A DNA stretch of 64,000 nucleotides from an uncultured Lachnospiraceae bacterium (GTDB lineage Bacteria; Bacillota; Clostridia; Lachnospirales; Lachnospiraceae), in assembly GCA_947624875.1 (NCBI GenBank), contig CANQMA010000004.1, positions 1 through 64,000 of the forward strand, written 5' to 3'. The notes beneath the pieces are model-generated. The model was not told the DNA's origin. It saw only the letters and a list, made by a program, of their open reading frames with translations, and ran no database searches. This document shows, in pieces, positions 38,101 through 47,229 of the stretch (position 1 is the stretch's first letter; every line of letters begins with the position of its first letter). The position numbers and the translations under genes were made by a program.

Positions 38101-38930
38101 ATTAAACAGATAAATTTATCTTTGCGCTCTCCAAAAACGTCTTTCCGGGTATCCAGATAATCCTCGTAAGTTTTTACAATCGGCTCATGATAGAAACCGT
38201 CGTCAAAACTGATGTTTGTCAGTTCGGTATTGAACGTCGTGTGACGGCAGTGGTCAGACCAATAAGTATCCAGCACACGGATTTCTGTCATGGAAGGATC
38301 TCTGTCTTCCTCGTTTTTGAAATAATTTTGTATATGTAAAAAGTCACGGAATGTCATGGCAAGTCCCAGAGAATTGTACAAGTCCCGAAGCGGTTCTTCC
38401 GACATGTCCTTAAAACCGTCAAAGATTACGACATCCGCCGGCTCTTCAAATTCCGTTACTAAGGTTTCCGGCTTTTCCAGTCCGGTTTCCCTGGAATCGA
38501 CCGGATTGATGCAGTAGTTTTTTATCTGTTCAAACTGCTCTTCGCTTAGCGTTCCTTCCAGCACATAAGTCATCGCAGTCTTAATGACCGGATCTTCTTC
38601 TTCATTTAAAAACTTGACACACTGCACTGCAGAATCCGCTCTCTGGTCAAACTGTCCCGGCAGATATTCTACACTAAAGACTTTCTCTGTCTCCGGATTG
38701 TATGGAAGTGTTTCCTCGTAAACATCGTCTACCGGCGGTTCAGAAAATACAGAGGTCAGCGCTTTCTGATAGGTCTCTTCGGATAGATTTTCTACGTCAT
38801 ACCGCACCAGCACCCGGACATTTTTCAATTCGTCCATTTCCAGATAACTTTGAATATCCTCGGTCAGTTCCTTTGCTGTGACAGCATACGGCTGCTTTTT
38901 TTCTACATAAACTCTCTTAACTTTACTCAT
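35175..38930 (-). CDS. purL: Phosphoribosylformylglycinamidine synthase, fused synthetase/glutaminase type
   Basis: 1251 aa; '[13 protein letters not shown]', '[31 protein letters not shown]', C-terminal GATase '[14 protein letters not shown]'. Confidence 0.97.
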   Translation of the reverse strand: [1251 protein letters not shown]

Positions 38931-39110
38931 GAGTTCCTCCTGAATGTTTTTTATGCCATTCTGATAAATTTGTGTTATTTTCCTGTGATATCAACAGGTT
39001 TTCTTTATCTCGTTTACACAAGAAACAGTATATCATAAAAACCTCAAGGGGTGAAGAGTCAATGCGTGGAATCGTGTGGATTGGCGTCTCCATCCTTCTT
39101 TCCTGTGAAT

Positions 39111-39872
39111 CTATGAAAGCGGACTATGTTCCGTCATGTTTTTCCGATACCACTGCGGAAGATTGGTCTGCTGGCATTTCGGGTTTTTGCGCGCTTCAAT
39201 GCCAATCGTATCAAAGAAAACTTTCCACAAATCTTCGTATTCGTCTACTTTCTGCAGCGCCGCAATCCGCTCCCGGACCGCCTGTCCTATAATCATAACG
39301 CACTCTCCCTCTGCCGGATGAACCAGCGCTTTCTTTCTCTTTTCATCATAAATAATCCAGTTTTCTTTCGGAAAGCGCTCTGAAAAATGTTTTTCAAGCA
39401 GCGGAACCACATCGCACCGGGGTTCAATTTTTCCAAACAGCATTCCTCCTTTTAATTCTGTAAATCGGAGAAATCCTTTAAAATTGTGTGTTTCATTTGC
39501 CACCTTCCGGTCCAATTCCATCAGGGCAAGCACATCCGGATTTCCAAGCATCTTCAGCACTCTTCTTCCTTGTTGATAACCAATCTTTAAGAAATTCAGC
39601 ACGATATCTGCTTTTTCAGCCGTATAATGCATACAGGCGCGATATACCATCACATAAGCTTCCATCGAAATTTTAATGCGGATGGAACGCGCTACCTTAT
39701 CTGCTTTTTCCCGATCTGTCCGTACCGTCCGATAGTCTGAAAAAAAGGTCGGCGTGTAACTGTTTCCCGGAAAAATATTGAGCTGGTGCCCCTGATTCAT
39801 CAGCACCCATGCGTCATAAACCGCCGTCATAATCCCTTCAAAGGAATCTTCACAAACCAATGTTATATTCAT
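39111..39872 (-). CDS. TIGR03915-like probable DNA metabolism protein
   Basis: 253 aa; partner of the radical SAM gene with 4-bp overlap; 'EDSFEGIMTAVYDAW', 'GNPDVLALMELDRKVANETHNFKGFLRF'. Confidence 0.85.
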   Translation of the reverse strand: MNITLVCEDSFEGIMTAVYDAWVLMNQGHQLNIFPGNSYTPTFFSDYRTVRTDREKADKVARSIRIKISMEAYVMVYRACMHYTAEKADIVLNFLKIGYQQGRRVLKMLGNPDVLALMELDRKVANETHNFKGFLRFTELKGGMLFGKIEPRCDVVPLLEKHFSERFPKENWIIYDEKRKKALVHPAEGECVMIIGQAVRERIAALQKVDEYEDLWKVFFDTIGIEARKNPKCQQTNLPQWYRKNMTEHSPLS

Positions 39873-41200
39873 ACTTTATTCACCTCTAAATCCATCAATG
39901 TCATCTGTTTATAAGTCGTGTCGTCTTCAATTGCAAAAATCTGCCTTCTGTCCCGGTCCGCAATACACCGGGCCAGATAATCCCGCTCCAAACGAAGCGG
40001 AAACATCGTCTTTCCGGAGCAGGTAATAAAATACGCTGCCCTCTTTAGCACAACGCCCATTTTTTTCAAGCTTTGGAAATCAAGCATGGTATACCGGCGT
40101 GCCGAGACAATCCGCTTTGCCGACCGCACGCCAATCCCCGGAACACGCAGCAGTAAATAGTAATCTGCCTTCATGATTTCCACCGGAAAACACTCCAGAT
40201 GATTGACCGCCCAGTCACATTTCGGGTCCAGTGCAACATTAAAATTCTGGTGCTGCTCATTCAACAGTTCCTTTACATGAAATCCGTAATACCGCAGAAG
40301 CCAGTCTGCCTGATACAGCCGATGTTCCCGCAAAAGCGGATTTGGTCCCACCACAGCAGGCGCATCAATATTCCGGTTGACATCGACAAAGGCAGAATAA
40401 AATACGCGCTTCATCTTCATTTTCTGATACATATATTCCGTGACCGTCATCAGCTGATAGTCGGTCTCGGGCGTTGCCCCGATAATCATCTGGGTGCTCT
40501 GCCCGGCAGGAACAAATGCGGACTGTTTTTTCTTCCCGCCTCTCGTCGTCAACTCATAACCGCCTTTTTTATCAGGGAGCAGATTTTGAATTCCTTCCCG
40601 GATTTGATTCATCGGACGCATAATGTTCTGAAAATTCTTATTTGGCGCCAGCTGCGCCAACGCCTGCTTAGTAGGGAGCTCAAGATTGACACTCATGCGG
40701 TCTGCCAGAAACCCGATGCGTTCAATGATTTCCTTCGAGGCTCCGGGAATCGCTTTCACATGAATATATCCGAAAAACCGGTATTGATTGCGGAGTTTCC
40801 ATAATGCCTCATAAATCAGACCCATCGTAAAATCCGGACTTTTGATAATGCCTGAACTTAAGAACAGTCCTTCGATATAGTTTCTGCGGTAAAACTGCAT
40901 CGTCAGTTCACAGATTTCGTCCGGCGTAAAAGAAGCCCGCGGCACGTCATTAGACTTCCGGTTTACGCAGTATCTGCAGTCAAAAATGCACTCGTTCGTG
41001 AATAAAATTTTTAAAAGAGACACACATCTGCCATCCGAAGAAAACGTGTGACAGATTCCACATGCATGGGCGTCTCCCATCCCCTGTCCGGAATTTGTGC
41101 GGTCCACTCCGCTGCTCGTGCACGCCACGTCGTATTTTGCCGCATCTGTCAATATTTTTAATTTTTCTGAAACCGTCATCTGCTGCTGAATTTTCATCAT
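39869..41200 (-). CDS. TIGR03916-like putative DNA modification/repair radical SAM protein
   Basis: 'CIFDCRYCVNRKSND' CxxxCxxC motif; C-terminal helix-hairpin-helix 'LRVPGIGVRSAKRIV'. Confidence 0.9.
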   Translation of the reverse strand: MMKIQQQMTVSEKLKILTDAAKYDVACTSSGVDRTNSGQGMGDAHACGICHTFSSDGRCVSLLKILFTNECIFDCRYCVNRKSNDVPRASFTPDEICELTMQFYRRNYIEGLFLSSGIIKSPDFTMGLIYEALWKLRNQYRFFGYIHVKAIPGASKEIIERIGFLADRMSVNLELPTKQALAQLAPNKNFQNIMRPMNQIREGIQNLLPDKKGGYELTTRGGKKKQSAFVPAGQSTQMIIGATPETDYQLMTVTEYMYQKMKMKRVFYSAFVDVNRNIDAPAVVGPNPLLREHRLYQADWLLRYYGFHVKELLNEQHQNFNVALDPKCDWAVNHLECFPVEIMKADYYLLLRVPGIGVRSAKRIVSARRYTMLDFQSLKKMGVVLKRAAYFITCSGKTMFPLRLERDYLARCIADRDRRQIFAIEDDTTYKQMTLMDLEVNKV

Positions 41201-41365
41201 CTCTCACTTCCTGTCAAAATCGAACATCTGTTCTCTTTTGTTTTATGGTAACACTTTTTTCAAACAAATTCAACAACCGAAATATGGAAAAAATCATCAA
41301 AAGTTCAAAAGATAATTAATCTTTCCCAGAGCAAAACATAGGTGATTTGAAAATTGCCAAAGAAA

Positions 41366-41415
41366 AAAGAATTTATGGACACCTGTGTAAAAACTGTGTT
41401 CATAAATTCTTTTCT
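41366..41415. terminator. Terminator hairpin AAAAGAATTTATG..CATAAATTCTTTT
   Basis: Downstream of the minus-strand GH25 gene. Confidence 0.7.
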
Positions 41416-41436
41416 CTGTTTTATGATTAAAAACAA

Positions 41437-42753
41437 TTATTTAATCTTTTTGCGGACCGCCTTGCTCCAGGAAGAATACAACCGGCTTGTCTTTTTATAC
41501 CGGTAACAGCGGACTCTGAAATAATAATATTTCCTGCGCTTCAGTTTTGTGAGTTTGATTGTTTTACTTGTCGTTGTTTTTTTCACGCCTTTTTTAAATT
41601 TTTTGTATCTGGAATACTGCACCTGATAGGCAACGGCATTTTTCCGCGCTGTCCACTGCAGTGTTGCCGTTTTCTTCCCGGTCTTTACCTTTTTTATCGT
41701 AAGCTTTTTCGGTTTGCTTACCGTCGTTTTTTTATAAATATTGTAACTGGCCGTTCTGATCTCTTTATACCAGAAATTCAAGTCTGTATTGCCTGAGATT
41801 CCACTGATTTTTTCTGTGGAAGTACATTGCCACATGTCATAAGAACCGTTATATGTACAGGCTGTATTATACTGTGCCACCCATTTTGACTGCACGATTT
41901 CTACCAAGGACGGGATGTAATTGGTCCACCAGTTTTTGTTGGAATAAATACCGCATTCGTACCCGCTGCTGGAAATAATCTGCAAAAATGTGTTTGCAAT
42001 CCGTTTTCTCTTTGCTGCGGACAGCCGCAGCTGAACCACATCTTCCATATCATAGTAAATTGGAAAACTCATCTGAAGTCCCTTTACAAGGCGCAGTACA
42101 TGCTGCGCTTCGCTCTTTGCCATTGCTTCCGTCGTCGCATAGGAATAAATATAAACGCCAAACGGTATCCGATTGTCCTGACAGCCCTTGACATTCTGCT
42201 TCCATTTTAAATCATCCTGAGATGCGTAATTGCTGCCATAACCACAGCGGATGATTGCATAATCCACATCGGTCTTTGCCACCTTTTTCCAGTTGATATT
42301 TCCATTATGGTGGCTGACATCGATTCCCTTCATCGTAGCTCCCGGAACAACCTTCCCATGCCACTTTACTTTTCCCTTGATTGTCGGTTCCTCTGTTGTC
42401 GGCTCCGGCGTTGTCGGTTCTATCGTCGTTTCCGGCGTTGTTTCTTCGGTTGTTGTCTCCTCTGTCGTTTCTTCGGTTGTCTCCTCCGAAGATTCTTCAG
42501 AGATTGTTTCGCCAGTGGAAGATTCGCCCGTTACTTCCTCCTCTGTTGTACCCTTCTCCGTTCCCTTTTCTTCGGAAACAGACTCTGATTCCGGTTTCAT
42601 CGTCGCTTCTTCTTCTGTTGCTGATACGTTTTGCGTAACCTGTCCGCTATCTTTTGCAAGTGTTTCCACGTGCCATCCGGTAGTAGAAATGCTTCCCAGT
42701 ACCATGGCTGTTACTAATAACCGGCATAGTTGTTTTTTAGATTTTCTACTCAT
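41437..42753 (-). CDS. Secreted GH25 lysozyme with Thr/Glu-rich stalk and basic FN3-like C-terminus
   Basis: Signal peptide, TTEE stalk, 'MKGIDVSHHNGNINWKKV', 'YYDMEDVVQ', C-terminal 'YYYFRVRCYRYKKTSRLYSSWSKAVRKKIK'. Confidence 0.93.
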   Translation of the reverse strand: MSRKSKKQLCRLLVTAMVLGSISTTGWHVETLAKDSGQVTQNVSATEEEATMKPESESVSEEKGTEKGTTEEEVTGESSTGETISEESSEETTEETTEETTTEETTPETTIEPTTPEPTTEEPTIKGKVKWHGKVVPGATMKGIDVSHHNGNINWKKVAKTDVDYAIIRCGYGSNYASQDDLKWKQNVKGCQDNRIPFGVYIYSYATTEAMAKSEAQHVLRLVKGLQMSFPIYYDMEDVVQLRLSAAKRKRIANTFLQIISSSGYECGIYSNKNWWTNYIPSLVEIVQSKWVAQYNTACTYNGSYDMWQCTSTEKISGISGNTDLNFWYKEIRTASYNIYKKTTVSKPKKLTIKKVKTGKKTATLQWTARKNAVAYQVQYSRYKKFKKGVKKTTTSKTIKLTKLKRRKYYYFRVRCYRYKKTSRLYSSWSKAVRKKIK

Positions 42754-43951
42754 AAATTTCTCGCTTTCTCTGTTTCTGAATCATGTCTAAAATCTGATCT
42801 GCAACGTCATTCTTTGACTGCAATGGAAGTTCGGCAATACAATCCTCTGTGATCATCGTCACAACATTGGTATCTGTTCCAAATCCTGCGCCCTTCACTT
42901 TCAGATTGTTCGCGCAGATCATATCCAGATTCTTTTTTTGTAGTTTTTCCTTGGAGTTTTCTATCAGATTTTCTGTTTCCATAGAAAATCCGCAAAGAAA
43001 CTGTCTGGTTTTCTTTGCAGCCAGCGTGCTGATAATGTCGGTTGTCCTCTCCAGCGCAATCGATAGTTCTCCATCCTTTTTCTTCATCTTTTCCGTACTC
43101 TGTACCTTTGGCCGGTAATCCGCCACAGCTGCGCTCATGATTAAAATGTCCTGTACGTCAAATTGACCGGAGACGCTTTCAAACATTTCGTCTGCGCTCT
43201 CCACTTCAATCACTTTGATAAAGTCCGGTTTTTTGAGTGCTGTTTTCCCTGTGACAAGCGTCACATCCGCTCCTCTGAGCATCGCCTGATAAGCGAGCGC
43301 ATAACCCATTTTACCGGTCGAGCGGTTGCTGATAAAGCGAACCGGATCGATTGGTTCTATCGTCGGCCCCGCGGTCACTAAGACCTTTGTCCCTGCCAGG
43401 TCTTTTTCATAGGCAAGTTCTTTGAGTATGTATTCCAAAAGCATCTCCGGCTCCGGCATTTTCCCCTTGCCGGTATCGCCGCATGCAAGATACCCCTCGG
43501 CCGGGCTGATGATGTGATACCCATACTTCTTCAGTTTTTTGAGATTGTCCTGAACAATCTCATTTTCAAACATATTGGTATTCATCGCCGGCGCAATATA
43601 TTTCGGACACTTTGCCGCCATGATGGTAGTCGTCAGCATATCATCTGAAATCCCACCGGCAATCTTTCCAATGACATTGGCGCTTGCCGGCGCGACCATA
43701 AAAATGTCTGCCCGCTTTGCCAGGGCAACATGCTCTACCTGAAATTCAAAATTTCTATCAAAGGTATCCACCAGACATTTATTCCCTGTCAGCGTCTCAA
43801 AAGTAATCGGATTGATAAAGTTGACCGCATTCTTTGTCATAATAACATGAACATCTGCATGCTTCTTTTTCAAGGCGCTGGCAAGATTTGCAATTTTATA
43901 AGCCGCGATACTTCCCGTGACCCCCAGAACTACCGTTTTATCTGCTAACAT
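42746..43951 (-). CDS. coaBC: Bifunctional phosphopantothenoylcysteine decarboxylase/phosphopantothenate--cysteine ligase
   Basis: 'VLGVTGSIAAYK', 'APAMNTNMFEN', 'VTAGPTIEPIDPVRFISNRSTGKMG'. Confidence 0.96.
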   Translation of the reverse strand: MLADKTVVLGVTGSIAAYKIANLASALKKKHADVHVIMTKNAVNFINPITFETLTGNKCLVDTFDRNFEFQVEHVALAKRADIFMVAPASANVIGKIAGGISDDMLTTTIMAAKCPKYIAPAMNTNMFENEIVQDNLKKLKKYGYHIISPAEGYLACGDTGKGKMPEPEMLLEYILKELAYEKDLAGTKVLVTAGPTIEPIDPVRFISNRSTGKMGYALAYQAMLRGADVTLVTGKTALKKPDFIKVIEVESADEMFESVSGQFDVQDILIMSAAVADYRPKVQSTEKMKKKDGELSIALERTTDIISTLAAKKTRQFLCGFSMETENLIENSKEKLQKKNLDMICANNLKVKGAGFGTDTNVVTMITEDCIAELPLQSKNDVADQILDMIQKQRKREIYE

Positions 43952-44029
43952 AAAAACTCCTTTTTATCCTATCAAAACATTTTGAACTGAATGTGATTTG
44001 ATAACCCATACGAAAATTTTGGTATCTTC

Positions 44030-44419
44030 TTAAAGATCAAACAGCTGCCCATGTTTTTCATAATTTGTCACTCTCGTAATCTTGTTTTCGTCATCCACAA
44101 AAACGACCTTTGGTTTGTTTTCCTTCACCTCTTCGGGCGTCATCTGGGCATAACACATAATAATGATCTTATCGCCCAGCTGAACCTGATGCGCAGCCGC
44201 GCCGTTTAGGCAGATCATGCCGGAACCTTCCTCGCCGGCAATGACATAGGTTTCAAAGCGGTTTCCGTTATCCACATCCGCAATCTGCACTTTCTCATAC
44301 TCATAAATTCCTGCCGCTTTCATCAGCGCTTCATCAATCGTAATGCTGCCCACATAATTCAATTCCGCCTGCATGACAGTCGCCCTGTGGATTTTACTTT
44401 TTAACATATTTACTAACAT
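44030..44419 (-). CDS. panD: Aspartate 1-decarboxylase
   Basis: '[19 protein letters not shown]' with Gly-Ser self-cleavage site. Confidence 0.97.
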   Translation of the reverse strand: MLVNMLKSKIHRATVMQAELNYVGSITIDEALMKAAGIYEYEKVQIADVDNGNRFETYVIAGEEGSGMICLNGAAAHQVQLGDKIIIMCYAQMTPEEVKENKPKVVFVDDENKITRVTNYEKHGQLFDL

Positions 44420-45267
44420 ACGGATTCTCCTAAAATAAAGTTGTCAATGAGACGTGTTTTTCCAATATATACTGCCATTGCCACGAGCATTGGCGCTTTC
44501 ACTTCTTTTTGCTGCTGCATGGTCAATCCGTTGACTGCCTTGACATAATCAATTTTTGCCAGCGGTTCGCTTTCAATATTTTTCTTCATCTTTGCAACAA
44601 GAACGTCAGCGTCACGCTCTCCGTCCGCCACAAGTTTCTTTCCAAGCTCAATTGTGCGGCTCAATATCAGCGCCGCCTGCCGCTCCCGATCCGTCAGATA
44701 GGTATTTCTTGAACTTTTTGCAAGTCCGTCTGCCTCTCTGACAATCGGGCAGCCGACAACATGGATGTCCATATTTAAATCCTGCACCATATGCTTGATA
44801 ATAGCCAACTGCTGGGCATCTTTCTCCCCAAAATAAGCATTGTCAGGCTGTACAATGTTGAACAGTTTTGTAACAACCGTGCAGACGCCGCGAAAGTGAA
44901 CCGGTCTGGATAGTCCACAGAGTTCTTCGGTTAAAACGGACATATCGACATAAGTGCTGAAATCCTCATGATACATTTCCTCCGGACTCGGATGAAAAAT
45001 CAAATCTGCTCCCAGACTTTGACAATACTGGCTGTCCTTTTCAAAATCCCGCGGATAACTTTCCAAATCTTCACTCGGACCAAACTGCATCGGGTTGACA
45101 AAAACGCTGACTACAACTCTGTCATTATTTTCCCGCGCCTTTTGGATCAGACTTCCATGTCCCTCGTGAAGATATCCCATCGTCGGTACCAAACCGACAC
45201 TTTGCCCCTCTTTTTTCCAACTCTTTACCAATGTTCTTACTTCATGAATTGTCGTTGCAACTTTCAT
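44413..45267 (-). CDS. panC: Pantothenate synthetase
   Basis: '[18 protein letters not shown]', '[18 protein letters not shown]'. Confidence 0.97.
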   Translation of the reverse strand: MKVATTIHEVRTLVKSWKKEGQSVGLVPTMGYLHEGHGSLIQKARENNDRVVVSVFVNPMQFGPSEDLESYPRDFEKDSQYCQSLGADLIFHPSPEEMYHEDFSTYVDMSVLTEELCGLSRPVHFRGVCTVVTKLFNIVQPDNAYFGEKDAQQLAIIKHMVQDLNMDIHVVGCPIVREADGLAKSSRNTYLTDRERQAALILSRTIELGKKLVADGERDADVLVAKMKKNIESEPLAKIDYVKAVNGLTMQQQKEVKAPMLVAMAVYIGKTRLIDNFILGESVC

Positions 45268-45279
45268 AGAAACTCCTCA

Positions 45280-46107
45280 CTAATACAATTTTTCAATCAC
45301 TTCATCATCGATGCTGTATGTATGTTCTGCTGCCGGAAACGTTCCATTTTGAATTTCTTCGAGATAATCCCGGAACGCTCCTTTCATCACTTCACCGACC
45401 GATGCAAACTGTTTGACAAATTTCGGTACATAGTCAGTAAACATGCCGAGCATATCCTGATAGACCAGCACCTGTCCGTCGCAGTCAGGTCCTGCCCCGA
45501 TTCCAATCGTCGGAATCGAAAGTTTTTCCGTCACCAGTTTTGCCAGTTTTGCCGGAACGCCTTCCAGAACAACCATGGAAGCGCCTGCCTCCTGCACTGC
45601 GACAGCATCCTCTATTAACTTCTTTGCCGCCGCTTCTGTTTTTCCCTGAACTTTATAGCCGCCAAACGAATTGATGGATTGCGGCGTTAGTCCAAGATGA
45701 GCGCAGACCGGGATCGATGCTTTGACAATCGCCGCAATCTGCGGGCATACTTCTTTTCCGCCTTCCAGTTTGACCATGTTTGCATGTCCTTCTTTGACCA
45801 GTCTTCCCGCATTGACAACGGCGTCATAAACCGACGCCTGATAAGACATAAACGGCATGTCGCAGACCAGAAGAATATTTTTAATTCCTCTTGATACTGC
45901 TGCACAATGGTGAATCATGTCTTCAACGGTCACCTGAAGCGTATCTTCATATCCCAAAACGGTATTTCCAAGAGAGTCACCGACCAGAATCGTATTGACT
46001 CCCACTTCTTCCATCAGTTTTGCTGTCGAATAATCATAGCAGGTCAGCATGGAAATCTTCTTTCCCTCCTGCTTCTGTTTTAAAATTGTGCTGACTGTAT
46101 TCTTCAT
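45280..46107 (-). CDS. panB: 3-methyl-2-oxobutanoate hydroxymethyltransferase
   Basis: '[17 protein letters not shown]', '[12 protein letters not shown]'-type motif, '[19 protein letters not shown]'. Confidence 0.97.
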   Translation of the reverse strand: MKNTVSTILKQKQEGKKISMLTCYDYSTAKLMEEVGVNTILVGDSLGNTVLGYEDTLQVTVEDMIHHCAAVSRGIKNILLVCDMPFMSYQASVYDAVVNAGRLVKEGHANMVKLEGGKEVCPQIAAIVKASIPVCAHLGLTPQSINSFGGYKVQGKTEAAAKKLIEDAVAVQEAGASMVVLEGVPAKLAKLVTEKLSIPTIGIGAGPDCDGQVLVYQDMLGMFTDYVPKFVKQFASVGEVMKGAFRDYLEEIQNGTFPAAEHTYSIDDEVIEKLY

Positions 46108-46970
46108 CGTAACATCGCCTCCATTTTTCCATAGTCCCTGTCCGGGTATTTCTGTTTTGCAATATCCACCAGTTCTTCCGATACTGCCCTGTAAATTTCC
46201 AGACCGTTTCCTGACAGTACAGATAAATGTTTCTGCACGGTTGTTTCATCATTTCTCTCGACGGGGCCGGTCAACGCATCGACGCACCCCTTGGATAAAA
46301 CAGTCTCTACATTTCCGCGGATAATCGGTGAAAGCGCCTTTCCGGCAGATTCTTTGTCAAATCCGCACTCCTGCATTAACCGCTCTGCCATATGCAGCAC
46401 GCCCACAACCAGGTTACTTGCCACTGCGGCCGCAGCATGGTATTTCACTTTATTTTCTTTTGCAATAATCCGCACCGGATTTCCAAGACGCGCAAACAAC
46501 CCCTGTATGCTGTCCATTTTTTCCGGGGAACCCTCTAATGTAAAATAACTGTGAGAAAGCTCTTTGTAAGAATGGTATTTGTCACTGACTGCAAAGAGCG
46601 GGTGGATAGAAAAACCAAAACATGCATGTTCTGATATATCCGTAAAGACCTCTGAAGACAATGCGCCACTGCAATGGCACACGATTTTTTCACTCAAACA
46701 ATACGATTTCATTTGTTCCCAAACCGAAGCAATCACTCCGTCAGGAACGGTTAAAAATAAGATGTCACTGTCCTTTACCAGTTGTTCCATATCCTCATAA
46801 GTACTTGAACCGGTAAACGCTGATGCCTCCAAGGCATCCTTTTTCCATTCGCTGTAATAACCTGCGATATCCAGACCATTTTCAGCAAAATACTTTCCCA
46901 GGGAAAACCCGACTTTCCCTGCTCCTATAAATCCAAATTTCATGGGCATCCCTCCTTTTCGTCGGGACAA
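46104..46970 (-). CDS. Rossmann-fold/DUF2520 protein, candidate ketopantoate reductase
   Basis: '[23 protein letters not shown]', 4-bp overlap with panB; likely start MKFGF (46943). Confidence 0.85.
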   Translation of the reverse strand: MSRRKGGMPMKFGFIGAGKVGFSLGKYFAENGLDIAGYYSEWKKDALEASAFTGSSTYEDMEQLVKDSDILFLTVPDGVIASVWEQMKSYCLSEKIVCHCSGALSSEVFTDISEHACFGFSIHPLFAVSDKYHSYKELSHSYFTLEGSPEKMDSIQGLFARLGNPVRIIAKENKVKYHAAAAVASNLVVGVLHMAERLMQECGFDKESAGKALSPIIRGNVETVLSKGCVDALTGPVERNDETTVQKHLSVLSGNGLEIYRAVSEELVDIAKQKYPDRDYGKMEAMLR

Positions 46971-47125
46971 TGAGTCTCATTCTGTTCAGATATGAGCTGC
47001 GCTCTTGATTTGTTATATAGTGAATATTCAGTGGTATAGTTTCTTTGCGAATACTATCCGAGGATAATTTAGCATACTCCGCATATGATTTCAAGTAATT
47101 TATCAATCCTTGCGGAGCATTTTTA

Positions 47126-47163
47126 TTTTATAGGAATTGCAAAGCAATTTCCTATAAAATAAA
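47126..47163. terminator. AT-rich hairpin ATTTTATAGGAATTGC-AAA-GCAATTTCCTATAAAAT
   Basis: Long inverted repeat with 1-nt bulge. Confidence 0.5.
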
Positions 47164-47165
47164 AA

Positions 47166-47207
47166 ATAGGAAAGCAGCAACCGTTTCCCGGAGTGCTTTC
47201 CTATTGT
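47166..47207 (-). terminator. Terminator hairpin AATAGGAAAGCA..TGCTTTCCTATT
   Basis: Adjacent to the 3' end of the minus-strand gene at 47230. Confidence 0.6.
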
Positions 47208-47229
47208 TCTTTAAATCAAATGACTCAAT

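Noticed and set aside
38931-39060. Possible purine or ppGpp/PRPP riboswitch upstream of purL (and of purE, purF)
   Set aside because: No conserved purine-riboswitch or ykkC-type core sequences recognised by eye; an Infernal/Rfam scan would be decisive.
42293-42790. Plus-strand Val/Ser-rich ORF opposite the GH25 stalk
   Set aside because: Antisense of the low-complexity TTEE region; no independent start signals or family match.
46882-47106. 74-aa minus-strand ORF upstream of the DUF2520 gene
   Set aside because: Overlaps the DUF2520 start in another frame, with no coding-like composition or family match.
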